Assembly (NCBI GenBank): GCA_019455285.1
Contig: JACFMS010000015.1
Location: 1-64,000, forward strand
Reading direction: 5' to 3'
Length of the DNA stretch: 64,000 nucleotides
Source of the DNA: Sphingomonadales bacterium
GTDB lineage: Bacteria; Pseudomonadota; Alphaproteobacteria; Sphingomonadales; Govanellaceae
The position numbers and the translations under genes are program-made. Shown here in pieces: positions 29,170 to 37,008 of this stretch; the first letter of the stretch is position 1; every line of letters starts with the position of its first letter. Below the pieces are notes generated by a model that did not search any database, was not told the origin of the DNA, and saw only the letters and a program-made list of their open reading frames with translations.

Positions 29170-30201
29170 CTACTCGAAGTCCTTCAACATGTCGGCGAGC
29201 TTACCGACCGTGAGGGCGTAATAATCGCTGCAATTATAACGCAGTATCGCACGATAGTTGCCATAGGTTAAGTAGGCGGCGCCGTCCGGGCCATCAGGGC
29301 GCGCCAGGCTCGCCATCACATCCGCCTTGGGCAATGCCGCGCCGTTGAGGCGACGCACGCCCAGCGCCTGCCACTGGGCGAGAGTCATGTTGCCGATATG
29401 GTTGCGCAGCGCGCAACGGGTCGATGGCGGGGCAAGGTTGGCTTGTGCCGCCCGCTCCGCAAAATCCTTGGGCAGCGTCACCTGCCGGCCCCAGGTCTGA
29501 TCCGACCGCCAGCCGTAAAACTTGAGGTAATAGGCGATGGAGGCGAAAACGTCGACGTAGCTATCCCAGATATCGCGCCGGCCGTCGCCATCGAAGTCCT
29601 GGGCGAAGGCCTTGAAGCTGCTGGGCATGAATTGCGGCTGACCCATGGCGCCGGCCCACGAGCCGACCATCCTGTCGACCGTTACATGACCTTCATCTAA
29701 AATTTTAAGAGCTGCGAGTAACTCTTTACGAAAGTATGCGGTTCTTCGAGGGTCATAGGCCAATGTTACAAGCGATTGGATGATGTTTCTGCCGCCCGAG
29801 TGGGCGCCGAAATTGGTTTCCAGTCCCCAGACGGCGGCGATGAATCTGGCTTGCACGTCATAAGCCTTGGCGACGGCGGCAAGCTCCGCCTTGTGCGCCG
29901 CCATTTTGTCCCGGCCGCGGGCGAAGCGTCGGTCATCCAGCCGCTGGGAGACATAGGTCGGGAATTCCAGTTTTTTTTCCGGCTGATTGCGGTCGGCGGC
30001 GATCACGCTCTCGTCATGGGTCACGCCGGCAAACGCCGCCTCCACGGTTTCGGCGCGAATGCCCTGGGCGAGAGCTTCGGCCTTGACGCCGGCCAGCCAT
30101 TCCTCGAACGGCGGCAAGGCGGGCTGTTCTTGGGCTGAGGATGGCGACGCACTGATCGAGGCGAGAATGAACAACAAGACGGCGTATCCGAACCGGGGCA
30201 T
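29170..30201 (-). CDS. Lytic murein transglycosylase (MltB family)
   Basis: 343 aa with a signal peptide (MPRFGYAVLLFILASISASPSSA) and an SLT_2/MltB catalytic domain: AVWGLETNFGAHSGGRNIIQ carries the catalytic glutamate (GLETNFG), and GSWAGAMGQPQFMPSSF and DGRRDIWDSYVDVFASIAYYL are family signatures. A C-terminal peptidoglycan-binding-like segment (LTYGNYRAILRYNCSDYYALTVGKLAD) follows. I chose ATG 30201 because GGTGATC, a perfect match to the anti-Shine-Dalgarno tail, lies 6 bp upstream; ATGs at 30216 and 30231 are possible alternatives. No lipobox is seen, so it is likely a soluble periplasmic form. Confidence 0.9.
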   Translation of the reverse strand: MPRFGYAVLLFILASISASPSSAQEQPALPPFEEWLAGVKAEALAQGIRAETVEAAFAGVTHDESVIAADRNQPEKKLEFPTYVSQRLDDRRFARGRDKMAAHKAELAAVAKAYDVQARFIAAVWGLETNFGAHSGGRNIIQSLVTLAYDPRRTAYFRKELLAALKILDEGHVTVDRMVGSWAGAMGQPQFMPSSFKAFAQDFDGDGRRDIWDSYVDVFASIAYYLKFYGWRSDQTWGRQVTLPKDFAERAAQANLAPPSTRCALRNHIGNMTLAQWQALGVRRLNGAALPKADVMASLARPDGPDGAAYLTYGNYRAILRYNCSDYYALTVGKLADMLKDFE

Positions 30202-30375
30202 TGACGTGATCACCATGAAAAAACGCAACATTCGGGAATTGTGAGTAGTTTGTCGCAAAAGTCCAGACCTCGATCATTGATTGCCACTGACATGCCATGC
30301 AACGCTACGCATGCGAAGGGCAAGTCATTTTCCCTGCGTAGGGTGAACATAGCCCTAATCTCACTGAGATTTGAT
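30202..30375. promoter_or_regulatory. divergent region between the MltB-like and MacA-like genes
   Basis: 174 bp without a gene. A perfect hairpin AATCTC-ACT-GAGATT (30357-30371) ends 4 bp before the MacA-like start and would occlude or set its ribosome-binding site. No clear consensus promoter is seen on either side. Confidence 0.3.
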
Positions 30376-31584
30376 ATGAACATGATCGAGCCCGGTCGCT
30401 TGACCGCCCTTCTCAAGGAAGCCGGCGCGCCGTTTTATCGGCGCAATCGCCTGATGCTGCTCATCGCCGGCGGCGCGCTGATCGCCTTGATCGCCATCTG
30501 GTTCTTCTTTCTGCGCGGCGGCGACAGCATGCAGTATCTGACCAAAGAGGTGCGGCGCGGCTCGCTCACCGCCACGGTAACGGCCACCGGCACCCTGGAG
30601 CCGGTGGTTGAGGTGGACGTCGGCACCGAGGTATCGGGCATCATCGAAAGCGTCCTGGTGGAAGAAAACGACCTCGTGAAGGCAGGCCAAGTGCTCGCCC
30701 GCCTCGACATCACCCGGCTGGAGGCCCAGGTCAATTCTTCCGCGGCGGCGTTGCGCGTCGCTGATGCCCAGGTCAGGGAGGCGCAGGCGACGCTCACTCA
30801 AGCGGCCAATGACCTGAAGCGTTCGCAATCGCTGGTCGCCGACGGCTGGCGCTCGCCGGCGGATCTCGACGCGGCGCAGGCGGCCTACGACCGCGCTGCT
30901 GCCGGCCTGGCGTCGGCCAAGGCCCGGGTGCAGGAGGCCAAGGCAACGCTCGACAGCAATCAGACGAACTTGGACAAGGCGGTCATCCGTGCACCCATCG
31001 ATGGTCTCGTCCTGGTGCGTCATGTCGATCCCGGCCAGACCGTGGCCGCTACCTTTCAGACCCCGGTCCTCTTCACCCTGGCCAAGGATCTGCGCCAGAT
31101 GCAGGTCAAGGCCAACATCGACGAGGCCGACATCGGCGTCGTCAAGGCCGGCGCACGCGCCAGCTTCACGGTGGACGCCTATCCCGACCGAGGCTTTCCG
31201 GCGTATGTCGCCTCCGTGCGCTTTGCCCCCGAAACGGTTGAAGGGGTGGTTACCTATCAGGCTGTCCTGGAAGTCAAGAACGATGAACTCTTGTTGCGGC
31301 CAGGCATGACCGCCACCGCCGATATCATCGTCGGCGAGGTCAAGGATCGTTTGCTCATCCCCAATGCGGCGCTGCGCTTTCAGCCGCCCCGGGAGCCAGG
31401 CGCCGGGCGGGAGCAGCCGACCTCCGGCGACCGGGTATGGCTCCTGAAAAACGGCGCGCCTACGGCGATTGCGGTATCGGTCGGCGCCAGCGACGGCGTC
31501 TGGAGTGAAATTAAGAGCGGCGAGTTGACGCTAGGCCAGGCGGTTATCGTCGGCGTCAAGCAACCAACGGCGGCGCAGCCATGA
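30376..31584 (+). CDS. Periplasmic adaptor (MacA/HlyD family) of an ABC exporter
   Basis: 402 aa. A single N-terminal membrane anchor (LMLLIAGGALIALIAIWFFFL) is followed by a lipoyl half (VTATGTLEPVVEVDVGTEVSGIIESV), a long alpha-helical hairpin rich in Ala/Gln (about 95-190), the second lipoyl half (VIRAPIDGLVLVRHVDPGQTV) and a beta-barrel domain. It belongs to the MacA branch that works with MacB-type ABC transporters. ATG 30376 is used; the second ATG at 30382 is also possible. It overlaps the ATPase gene by 4 bp (ATGA). Confidence 0.9.
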   Translation: MNMIEPGRLTALLKEAGAPFYRRNRLMLLIAGGALIALIAIWFFFLRGGDSMQYLTKEVRRGSLTATVTATGTLEPVVEVDVGTEVSGIIESVLVEENDLVKAGQVLARLDITRLEAQVNSSAAALRVADAQVREAQATLTQAANDLKRSQSLVADGWRSPADLDAAQAAYDRAAAGLASAKARVQEAKATLDSNQTNLDKAVIRAPIDGLVLVRHVDPGQTVAATFQTPVLFTLAKDLRQMQVKANIDEADIGVVKAGARASFTVDAYPDRGFPAYVASVRFAPETVEGVVTYQAVLEVKNDELLLRPGMTATADIIVGEVKDRLLIPNAALRFQPPREPGAGREQPTSGDRVWLLKNGAPTAIAVSVGASDGVWSEIKSGELTLGQAVIVGVKQPTAAQP

Positions 31585-32300
31585 TCGAGGCGGCCGACGC
31601 TGGCGCGCCACTGGTGCGCCTTGAGGGCGTATCGCGCGTCTATGGCGCGGGCGACGCCGCGGTATGGGCGCTCCGCAATATCGACCTGACCATCGAAGCC
31701 GGCGATTTCGTTGCCGTCATGGGCCCCAGCGGCTCGGGCAAGAGCACCGCCATGAACATCATCGGCTGTCTCGACCGGCCGAGCGCCGGCGTTTATCGCT
31801 TCCAGGGGATCGAAGTCAGCGGTCTTAGTCCCAACCAGCGGGCGCTGTTGCGCCGCCATGCCCTGGGTTTCGTGTTTCAGGGCTTCAATCTCCTTAAACG
31901 CACAAATGCCCTGGAAAATGTCGAGCTGCCGCTGGTCTATCAGCGGGCGCCGGCGGAGGCGCGTCATCAGCGCGCCCGCGCCGCCCTGGAGCAAGTGGGC
32001 CTTGCCCACCGCGAGGGCCATACCGCCTCGGAAATGTCGGGCGGCGAGCAGCAGCGGGTGGCCATCGCCCGCGCCATCGTCAGCAGCCCATCCCTGCTCC
32101 TTGCCGATGAACCGACCGGCAATCTCGACACCAAGCGCAGCGCCGAGATCATGACATTGCTGGCGCGGCTGAATGCCGAGCAAGGCATCACCATCATCAT
32201 GGTGACCCACGAGGCAGAGATGGCGGCCTTCGCGCGGCGCATCGTCAGCTTTCGCGACGGCCAGGTGGTGGGCGACCAGCGGCAGGAGGGCAGGCGCTGA
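31581..32300 (+). CDS. MacB/LolD-type ABC transporter ATP-binding protein
   Basis: 239-aa nucleotide-binding domain: Walker A GPSGSGKST, Q-loop FVFQGFNLL, signature MSGGEQQRVAIARA, Walker B LLLADEPTGNLD and H-loop VTHE. The sequence is of the MacB/LolD/FtsE class associated with mechanotransmission rather than transmembrane passage. It is coupled at both ends (4-bp overlap with the adaptor gene, 1-bp overlap with the permease gene), so the MacB function is split into two polypeptides here. Confidence 0.93.
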   Translation: MIEAADAGAPLVRLEGVSRVYGAGDAAVWALRNIDLTIEAGDFVAVMGPSGSGKSTAMNIIGCLDRPSAGVYRFQGIEVSGLSPNQRALLRRHALGFVFQGFNLLKRTNALENVELPLVYQRAPAEARHQRARAALEQVGLAHREGHTASEMSGGEQQRVAIARAIVSSPSLLLADEPTGNLDTKRSAEIMTLLARLNAEQGITIIMVTHEAEMAAFARRIVSFRDGQVVGDQRQEGRR

Positions 32301-33511
32301 TGTTCGGCAGCACTTTCCTCATCGCCCTTCGTCAGCTTCGGCGCAACCTGATGCGCTCGATCCTGACCGTACTCGGCATCGTCATCGGCATCGGCGCGGT
32401 GATCGCCATCGTCACCCTGGGCTCGGGCGCGACCATGAAGGTCACCAGCGAAATTTCCAGCCTGGGACGCAACCTGCTGATCGTCATGCGCGGCGTGCGC
32501 GAGCGCAGCCCCGGTCCGGTGAGCGCCGTCGCGCCCGCTTTTGATGCCGCCGACGTCGACGCCATCCGCCGCGAGCTGGCCGACATCTCCGCCGTCGCCC
32601 CCACCGCAAGCCGGCGGCTGGTGGCCATCGCCGGCAACGTCAACTGGACCACCAACGTCATCGGCGCCACGCCCGACTACTTCACGGTGCGCGAATGGCC
32701 CGTGACGCAAGGGCGCGCCTTCACCGAAGCCGAGGAAAAATCCGGCCGTCTGCTGTGCGTGCTGGGCCGCACCACCGCCGACGAACTGTTCGGCGGGCAA
32801 GAGCCGGTGGGCGTCAAGATCCGCCTCGGCCGTCAGTCGTGCGAAGTGGTGGGCATTCTGGCGACCAAGGGCCAATCGACCTTTGGCGGCGATCAGGACG
32901 ATTTGATCATCGTCCCGTTGAAAGCCTTCCAGCGCCGGTTGGCCGGCAACACCGACATCGACATCATCTATGCTTCGGCCAGCGCGCCGGAGATCACCGC
33001 CGAGGCGCGGCGCAATCTGGAGCTTTTGCTGCGCGAGCGGCGGCAGATCCATAAGGGCGAGGAAGATGATTTCACCATCCGCGACATCAAGGAAATTACC
33101 GCGGTGGTGGAGCGCACCACCCGCACCATGACCACTTTCTTGGGCGCAGTGGCGGCGGTGAGCCTGTTGGTGGGCGGCATCGGCATCATGAATATCATGC
33201 TGGTGTCGGTGACCGAGCGCACCCGCGAGATCGGCATCCGCCTGGCCATTGGCGCCGAGCAGAGGGACATATTATTGCAATTCCTGGTGGAGGCGGTGGT
33301 GGTCTCGGCCTTGGGCGGCGTCTTTGGCATCGCGCTTGGCGTCGTCGGCTCGCTGATCGGCGCGCACTTTCTTAACCTGCCGTTCGTGTTCGAACCCGCC
33401 ATCATCATCATCGCCTTCGCCTTTTCCAGCCTGGTGGGCATCGTCTTTGGCTACTTCCCGGCCCGCCGCGCCGCCCACCTCGATCCCATCGAAGCGCTTC
33501 GCTATGAATAA
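32300..33511 (+). CDS. MacB-type ABC transporter permease (FtsX-like)
   Basis: 403 aa with four membrane helices: one near the N terminus (SILTVLGIVIGIGAVIAIVTLG), a large periplasmic MacB_PCD domain (about 50-270), then three C-terminal helices beginning with FLGAVAAVSLLVGGIGIMNIMLVSVTERTREIGIRLAIGA, the conserved FtsX coupling region. With the adaptor and ATPase genes it would form a MacAB-like exporter. No TolC-type outer-membrane factor gene is in the window, so it would borrow one. Substrate unknown. Confidence 0.92.
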   Translation: MFGSTFLIALRQLRRNLMRSILTVLGIVIGIGAVIAIVTLGSGATMKVTSEISSLGRNLLIVMRGVRERSPGPVSAVAPAFDAADVDAIRRELADISAVAPTASRRLVAIAGNVNWTTNVIGATPDYFTVREWPVTQGRAFTEAEEKSGRLLCVLGRTTADELFGGQEPVGVKIRLGRQSCEVVGILATKGQSTFGGDQDDLIIVPLKAFQRRLAGNTDIDIIYASASAPEITAEARRNLELLLRERRQIHKGEEDDFTIRDIKEITAVVERTTRTMTTFLGAVAAVSLLVGGIGIMNIMLVSVTERTREIGIRLAIGAEQRDILLQFLVEAVVVSALGGVFGIALGVVGSLIGAHFLNLPFVFEPAIIIIAFAFSSLVGIVFGYFPARRAAHLDPIEALRYE

Positions 33512-33570
33512 ATTCGTGCTATAGTTGAGACTCATTCTTACTCCCAACCCCACCCAAGGGAGAATTCGCC

Positions 33571-35379
33571 ATGAAACTTTCTCATGTGTCCGTGCTTGCG
33601 TTGACGGTCGCCGCCGGTCTGTCATTGACCCTGGCGCGCGACTATACCCCTGCGCCCTCTGATGACGCCCTCGCCCTCCTTGATCCCGCCACTGTCGCCA
33701 AAACCTTGTGCGGCAAGCAGGGCATGAACCGTAGCGTCTTCTTCCGGCCCGATTTCCGCATCGGCCTCGCCCAGGCCCAGGCGGAAGCGTCGCCGGCGGC
33801 GACACCCCATAAGCAAACTTTCGATGAAAGGCCGCCGTTGTGGCCGGGGCTGGGCAATGCCGAGTTTGCCATTTCCAGCACCAACGAGACGGCGCGGGCC
33901 TACTTCAACCAGGGTCTGCGTCTGGCCTACGGCTTTAATCATTGGGAGGCGGCCCGCGCCTTCCGCACCGCGCAAGAGGCTGATCGCGCTTGCGCCATCT
34001 GCTATTGGGGCGAGGCGTTGGTGTTGGGCCACAACATCAACGCGCCGATGGCGGAAAGCTCGGTGGAGCCGGCCTTTGCCGCCATCGCCAAGGCGCAAGT
34101 GCTGGCCGCCGGGGCGACCCCCTTGGAACAGGCGCTGATCGCCGCGCTGGCCGCCCGCTATTCGCCCGATCCCAAGGCCGAGCGCGCGCCCTTGAACAAG
34201 GCTTACGCCGAGGCCATGACCAAGGTCTACCAGCGCTATCCCGACAACGACGACGTGGCCGCGCTTTACGCCGAGGCGGTGATGGACACCTCGCCCTGGG
34301 ATTACTACGAGCGTGATTTCGCCACCCCGCACCCCCATATGGTTCCCGCCATCGCGGCGGTGGAGGCGGTTTTGGCGCGCAATCCCGCCCACGTCGGGGC
34401 GATCCACCTTTATATCCATCTGACCGAGGCCAGCACCACGCCTCAGCGGGCGGAGCCCCATGCCGATAAGCTCGCCGGGCTCGCCCCCAAGGCCGGCCAT
34501 CTGGTGCACATGCCGGGGCACACCTATTTTCGCACCGGGCGCTATGTGGAGGCGCTTAATCTCAATGTCCAGGCGGTGGCGGTGGATGAGTCCTACCTCA
34601 ATGAGGTGCAAGGCTCCGACGTCTACCGCTACGGCTATTATCCCCATAACGTGCATTTCGTGCTGACCTCGGCCCAGATGGCGGGCGATAGCGCCACCGT
34701 TCACGCCTATACCAAGAAGCTCGACGCCCTGATCCCGTTCGCGGCGGCCGAGGGCGTGCCCCTGGCTCATCCGGTGAAAGCCTCGGTTTACTACGCGCTC
34801 GCCCAGTACGGCGCGCCGGCGGACGCGCTGGCCATGGCGGAGCCGCCCGCCTCGCTGCCCTATATCGTCGCCGCCTGGCGTTACGCCCGTGGCATCGCTT
34901 ACCTGGAAACGGGCAATAAAACCGCGGCGGCGGCGGAGGCAAAAGCCATCCGCGCGCTTGGCGATGCGCCGCAGGTGCCGGGATTGGAGGAATACGGCAT
35001 TCCCGCCCGCAAGGTGTTCAACCTCGCCGCGCTTTTAATCGACGGCCGGCTGGCGGCGGCCAATGGCAAACAAGCGGACGCAATCACCCTCCTTAACCAG
35101 GCGGCGGTGGCGCAGAGCGCCATTCCCTATACCGAGCCGCCCTACTGGTATTATCCGGTGGAGCAGACGCTGGGGGCGACGTTGTTAGAAGCCAAGCGCT
35201 ACGGCGAGGCGGCGGACGCCTTCTCCAAGGCGCTGATCCGCCATCCCAACAACGCCTGGTCGCTCTATGGACTGATGAAGGCGCAGGAAGCCATGAACGA
35301 TCCCGCCGCCCCGGTCACCGCCGCGCTTTACGCCAAGGCGACCACGGCCAAAGCAGCGCCGGACCTGGCGCGGTTTTAA
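33571..35379 (+). CDS. Secreted tetratricopeptide-repeat protein
   Basis: 602 aa with a short signal-like N terminus (LALTVAAGLSLTLA). Many TPR-type helix pairs are visible, for example ARAYFNQGLRLAYGFNHWEAARAFRTAQEADRAC and ADAFSKALIRHPNNAWSLYGLMKAQ, the latter a clear C-terminal TPR. The CAICYWGEALVLGHNINAPM segment belongs to a family of uncharacterised bacterial TPR proteins. No enzymatic motif is recognised; it probably scaffolds protein interactions in the periplasm. Its last 20 codons have a degraded copy at 36464-36529. Confidence 0.8.
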   Translation: MKLSHVSVLALTVAAGLSLTLARDYTPAPSDDALALLDPATVAKTLCGKQGMNRSVFFRPDFRIGLAQAQAEASPAATPHKQTFDERPPLWPGLGNAEFAISSTNETARAYFNQGLRLAYGFNHWEAARAFRTAQEADRACAICYWGEALVLGHNINAPMAESSVEPAFAAIAKAQVLAAGATPLEQALIAALAARYSPDPKAERAPLNKAYAEAMTKVYQRYPDNDDVAALYAEAVMDTSPWDYYERDFATPHPHMVPAIAAVEAVLARNPAHVGAIHLYIHLTEASTTPQRAEPHADKLAGLAPKAGHLVHMPGHTYFRTGRYVEALNLNVQAVAVDESYLNEVQGSDVYRYGYYPHNVHFVLTSAQMAGDSATVHAYTKKLDALIPFAAAEGVPLAHPVKASVYYALAQYGAPADALAMAEPPASLPYIVAAWRYARGIAYLETGNKTAAAAEAKAIRALGDAPQVPGLEEYGIPARKVFNLAALLIDGRLAAANGKQADAITLLNQAAVAQSAIPYTEPPYWYYPVEQTLGATLLEAKRYGEAADAFSKALIRHPNNAWSLYGLMKAQEAMNDPAAPVTAALYAKATTAKAAPDLARF

Positions 35380-35385
35380 CAAAAA

Positions 35386-35420
35386 AATGATCCCGCTGCC
35401 GACTTGGCAACGGGATCATT
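35386..35420 (-). terminator. hairpin terminator between TPR and PEP-CTERM genes
   Basis: Arms AATGATCCCG/CGGGATCATT form a 10-bp perfect stem, with further inner pairing, followed on the minus strand by seven T. It therefore terminates the PEP-CTERM transcript 25 bp after its stop; for the + strand TPR gene it lacks a T-tail but may still act. Confidence 0.8.
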
Positions 35421-35444
35421 GCGATTATCGGCTGTGAGCTGCGG

Positions 35445-36113
35445 TCAAGCCGTGCGCCGCCGCACCGCGCCCAGGGCCATCAGGCCAAGGCCCAGCAGGG
35501 CCATTCCCGCCGGTGCGGGCACTTCATTGGGACCGCCATCCCCAGGTTCCCGGCTGCCGTTCAGGAAGAAGGCGTGCTCCTGGTTATTGTTATACCAGTT
35601 GTCAAAGGTACCTCCTTGGCTTTCAATTCCCTTGGAAGTTGCGTTGCCGTCCGCGGTCACCCAGTAAATATCGTTTCGGTCGAAGTCGCTGGACAGATGA
35701 ATGCCCAGCCAATAGGTATTCCCGCTGGCCGCGGCGAAATCGGATACAAAATCGAACTCCAGCAGATACATATAGCCGCTATAATTCCAAAATGAGCCGG
35801 TGTTGGTGGTGGAGACATTCTGGCCGGCGCCGCTGGCTAGAATGCTGTCCGGCCCGCTGCTGTCGCTGAAAATCCAATAATCGACTGTGCCGTCCCAACT
35901 CCCAGGGTCTGCGATGCCGGCGACGTAGACCCCCGCCCCGGTCACCGTGACGGCGTCGGTGAAGCTGAAATCCTCCGTCTGGACCCATTGGGTGGCGTCG
36001 TTGCCGTTTTGCGCATTCGGCCCGCCGTTATTATAAATGACCGCCCCTTGCGCCAGCCCGGCAAAACCCAGCGTAGCTGCCAGCGCCAATCCCGTGATAT
36101 TGCAATATTTCAT
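35445..36113 (-). CDS. PEP-CTERM sorting-domain protein
   Basis: 222 aa. Sec signal peptide (ITGLALAATLGFAGLAQGA), an extracellular domain rich in Gly, Asn, Asp, Ser and aromatic residues with no cysteine, and a C-terminal tripartite signal VPAPAGMALLGLGLMALGAVRRR: VPAP motif, transmembrane helix, Arg cluster. Exosortase (XrtA-like) systems recognise this tag and anchor or release such proteins at the surface, often with exopolysaccharide. No exosortase gene is in the window. ATG 36113 is used because the frame upstream starts only with TTG. The function of the passenger domain is unknown. Confidence 0.85.
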   Translation of the reverse strand: MKYCNITGLALAATLGFAGLAQGAVIYNNGGPNAQNGNDATQWVQTEDFSFTDAVTVTGAGVYVAGIADPGSWDGTVDYWIFSDSSGPDSILASGAGQNVSTTNTGSFWNYSGYMYLLEFDFVSDFAAASGNTYWLGIHLSSDFDRNDIYWVTADGNATSKGIESQGGTFDNWYNNNQEHAFFLNGSREPGDGGPNEVPAPAGMALLGLGLMALGAVRRRTA

Positions 36114-36127
36114 AAACAAAACTCCGT

Positions 36128-36181
36128 TTATATATTGGGTTATATATTAGGCATCCCGTCCACACCCCACACGACGTGTGG
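36128..36181. promoter_or_regulatory. AT-rich direct repeats and hairpin upstream of the PEP-CTERM gene
   Basis: Two copies of TTATATATT (36128-36136 and 36140-36148) lie 15-35 bp upstream of the PEP-CTERM start, phased by 12 bp, and a perfect hairpin CCACAC-GAC-GTGTGG (36167-36181) follows. They may form the promoter and operator of that gene. The rest of 36182-36463 shows nothing I can assign. Confidence 0.35.
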
Positions 36182-36463
36182 AAAAATTATATGCAATAAC
36201 AAGGCCATGAACATATCCTGCTGTATGGTAAGAAAAAAATTTATGCCATGGCCATCTTGACGCCAAAAAATGTAAACAAATACGACAGTTTCATGTGTCA
36301 GCAGCCAGGCACCAAAATGTAGTTGCCGCACCCGCAGAGCGTAGCATTTGTCCGCTTGTGTTAGACCTTAGGGTGTAAATGGCGGATATGGGCAGGCTTG
36401 AGGTACTGGGAACGCCGTTCCCGATGGGGCAAAGGCAACAGGCGGAACGCGAAAGCGGCCGGC

Positions 36464-36529
36464 GATCCCGCCGTGCCTTACGCCAAGGCGACCACGGCCA
36501 AGACCGCCCCGCCGATGGAGAGGTTTTAG
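36464..36529 (+). pseudogene. remnant copy of the 3' end of the upstream TPR gene
   Basis: This stretch encodes, in frame and with its own stop, DPAVPYAKATTAKTAPPMERF, matching the C terminus of the 602-aa TPR protein (DPAAPVTAALYAKATTAKAAPDLARF). A run of 23 bases (TACGCCAAGGCGACCACGGC and following CAA) is identical to 35330-35352. Only the tail survives; upstream of it no start or TPR coding signal remains. It lies about 1.1 kb from the original in the same orientation, so a tandem duplication followed by decay, or a second partial paralogue, are both possible. Confidence 0.65.
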
Positions 36530-36541
36530 GGGGCTATGGCC

Positions 36542-36582
36542 GTCATTGCGAGGAGGCCATAGGGCCGACGCGGCAATCCAGG
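36542..36582. repeat. dispersed intergenic repeat of the GTCATTGCGAGG...GGCAATCCAGG type
   Basis: The element begins GTCATTGCGAGGAGGCC and ends GACGCGGCAATCCAGG, with ATTGC/GCAAT and GGCC/GGCC arms forming a hairpin. The same half-sites recur in short palindromic repeats of many bacterial genomes. It sits 12 bp after the TPR-gene remnant and is presumably a non-autonomous element. Confidence 0.6.
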
Positions 36583-36601
36583 AACTTGATATGGGTCACA
36601 G

Positions 36602-36702
36602 TCCCCTCACCCTACCCCTCTCCCCAGGGAGAGGGGATTTTTATTTTTTCCTCTCCCTCGAGGGAGAGGGAGAAGAGCGCGTCAGCGCTCGAGGGTGAGG
36701 GG
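36602..36702. repeat. REP/BIME-like compound palindrome (CCCTCACCC...GGGTGAGGG)
   Basis: The outer arms CCCCTCACCCT (36603-36613) and AGGGTGAGGGG (36692-36702) are perfect complements. Between them are three more perfect hairpins: CCCCTCTCCC/GGGAGAGGGG (36615-36636), the 20-bp palindrome at 36650-36669 and GAGCGC-GTCA-GCGCTC (36675-36690). The whole folds as a multi-branched cruciform, as in REP/BIME elements mobilised by RAYT transposases. No transposase gene is in the window. Confidence 0.75.
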
Positions 36703-36762
36703 GAGAAGGGGCAATAAAGAAGGTTGCCCCTGCTGCGGGATCGGCTAAAACGGGGGCTATCC

Positions 36763-36852
36763 GGATGGGTGGCCGAGTGGTTTAAGGCACCGGTCTTGAA
36801 AACCGGCGTGGCGGCAACGTCACCGTGAGTTCGAATCTCACCCCATCCGCCA
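36763..36852 (+). tRNA. tRNA-Ser (anticodon TGA)
   Basis: 90-nt class II tRNA with acceptor arms GGATGGG/CCCATCC, discriminator G and an encoded CCA end (36850-36852). The D-arm contains TGGCCGAGTGG, the anticodon loop CTTGAAA carries TGA, a long variable arm (GGCGGCAACGTCACC region) follows, and the T-loop is GTTCGAATC. All features fit serine tRNA reading UCA/UCN. It is flanked on both sides by palindromic repeats. Confidence 0.95.
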
Positions 36853-36960
36853 CCCTGCGCCCCTGTCGGGGCTTCGGGTGGCAGGCCACCGCCAAAATAA
36901 CAAAGCGCGGGGTGATCTCCCTGTCACCCTCATCCCCCCGCAAAATGGCGGGGGCGATCC
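36853..36960. repeat. hairpin-rich spacer between tRNA-Ser and the M28 peptidase gene
   Basis: GCCCC/GGGGC nested inside CACCC/GGGTG right after the tRNA could act as its terminator although no T-run follows. Further on, GGGTGA/TCACCC and CCCCCGC/GCGGGGG (36935-36954) form additional stems. No coding sequence is visible before 37009. Confidence 0.45.
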
Positions 36961-37008
36961 GGGCCGTCTTCCCTCATGTTCGGCCATCGCATTTTAAGGG
37001 AGGCTGCC

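Noticed and set aside
36379-36717. 112-codon + strand frame in the repeat region
   Set aside because: It runs through the TPR remnant in a different frame and through two palindromic repeats, so it is not a plausible gene.
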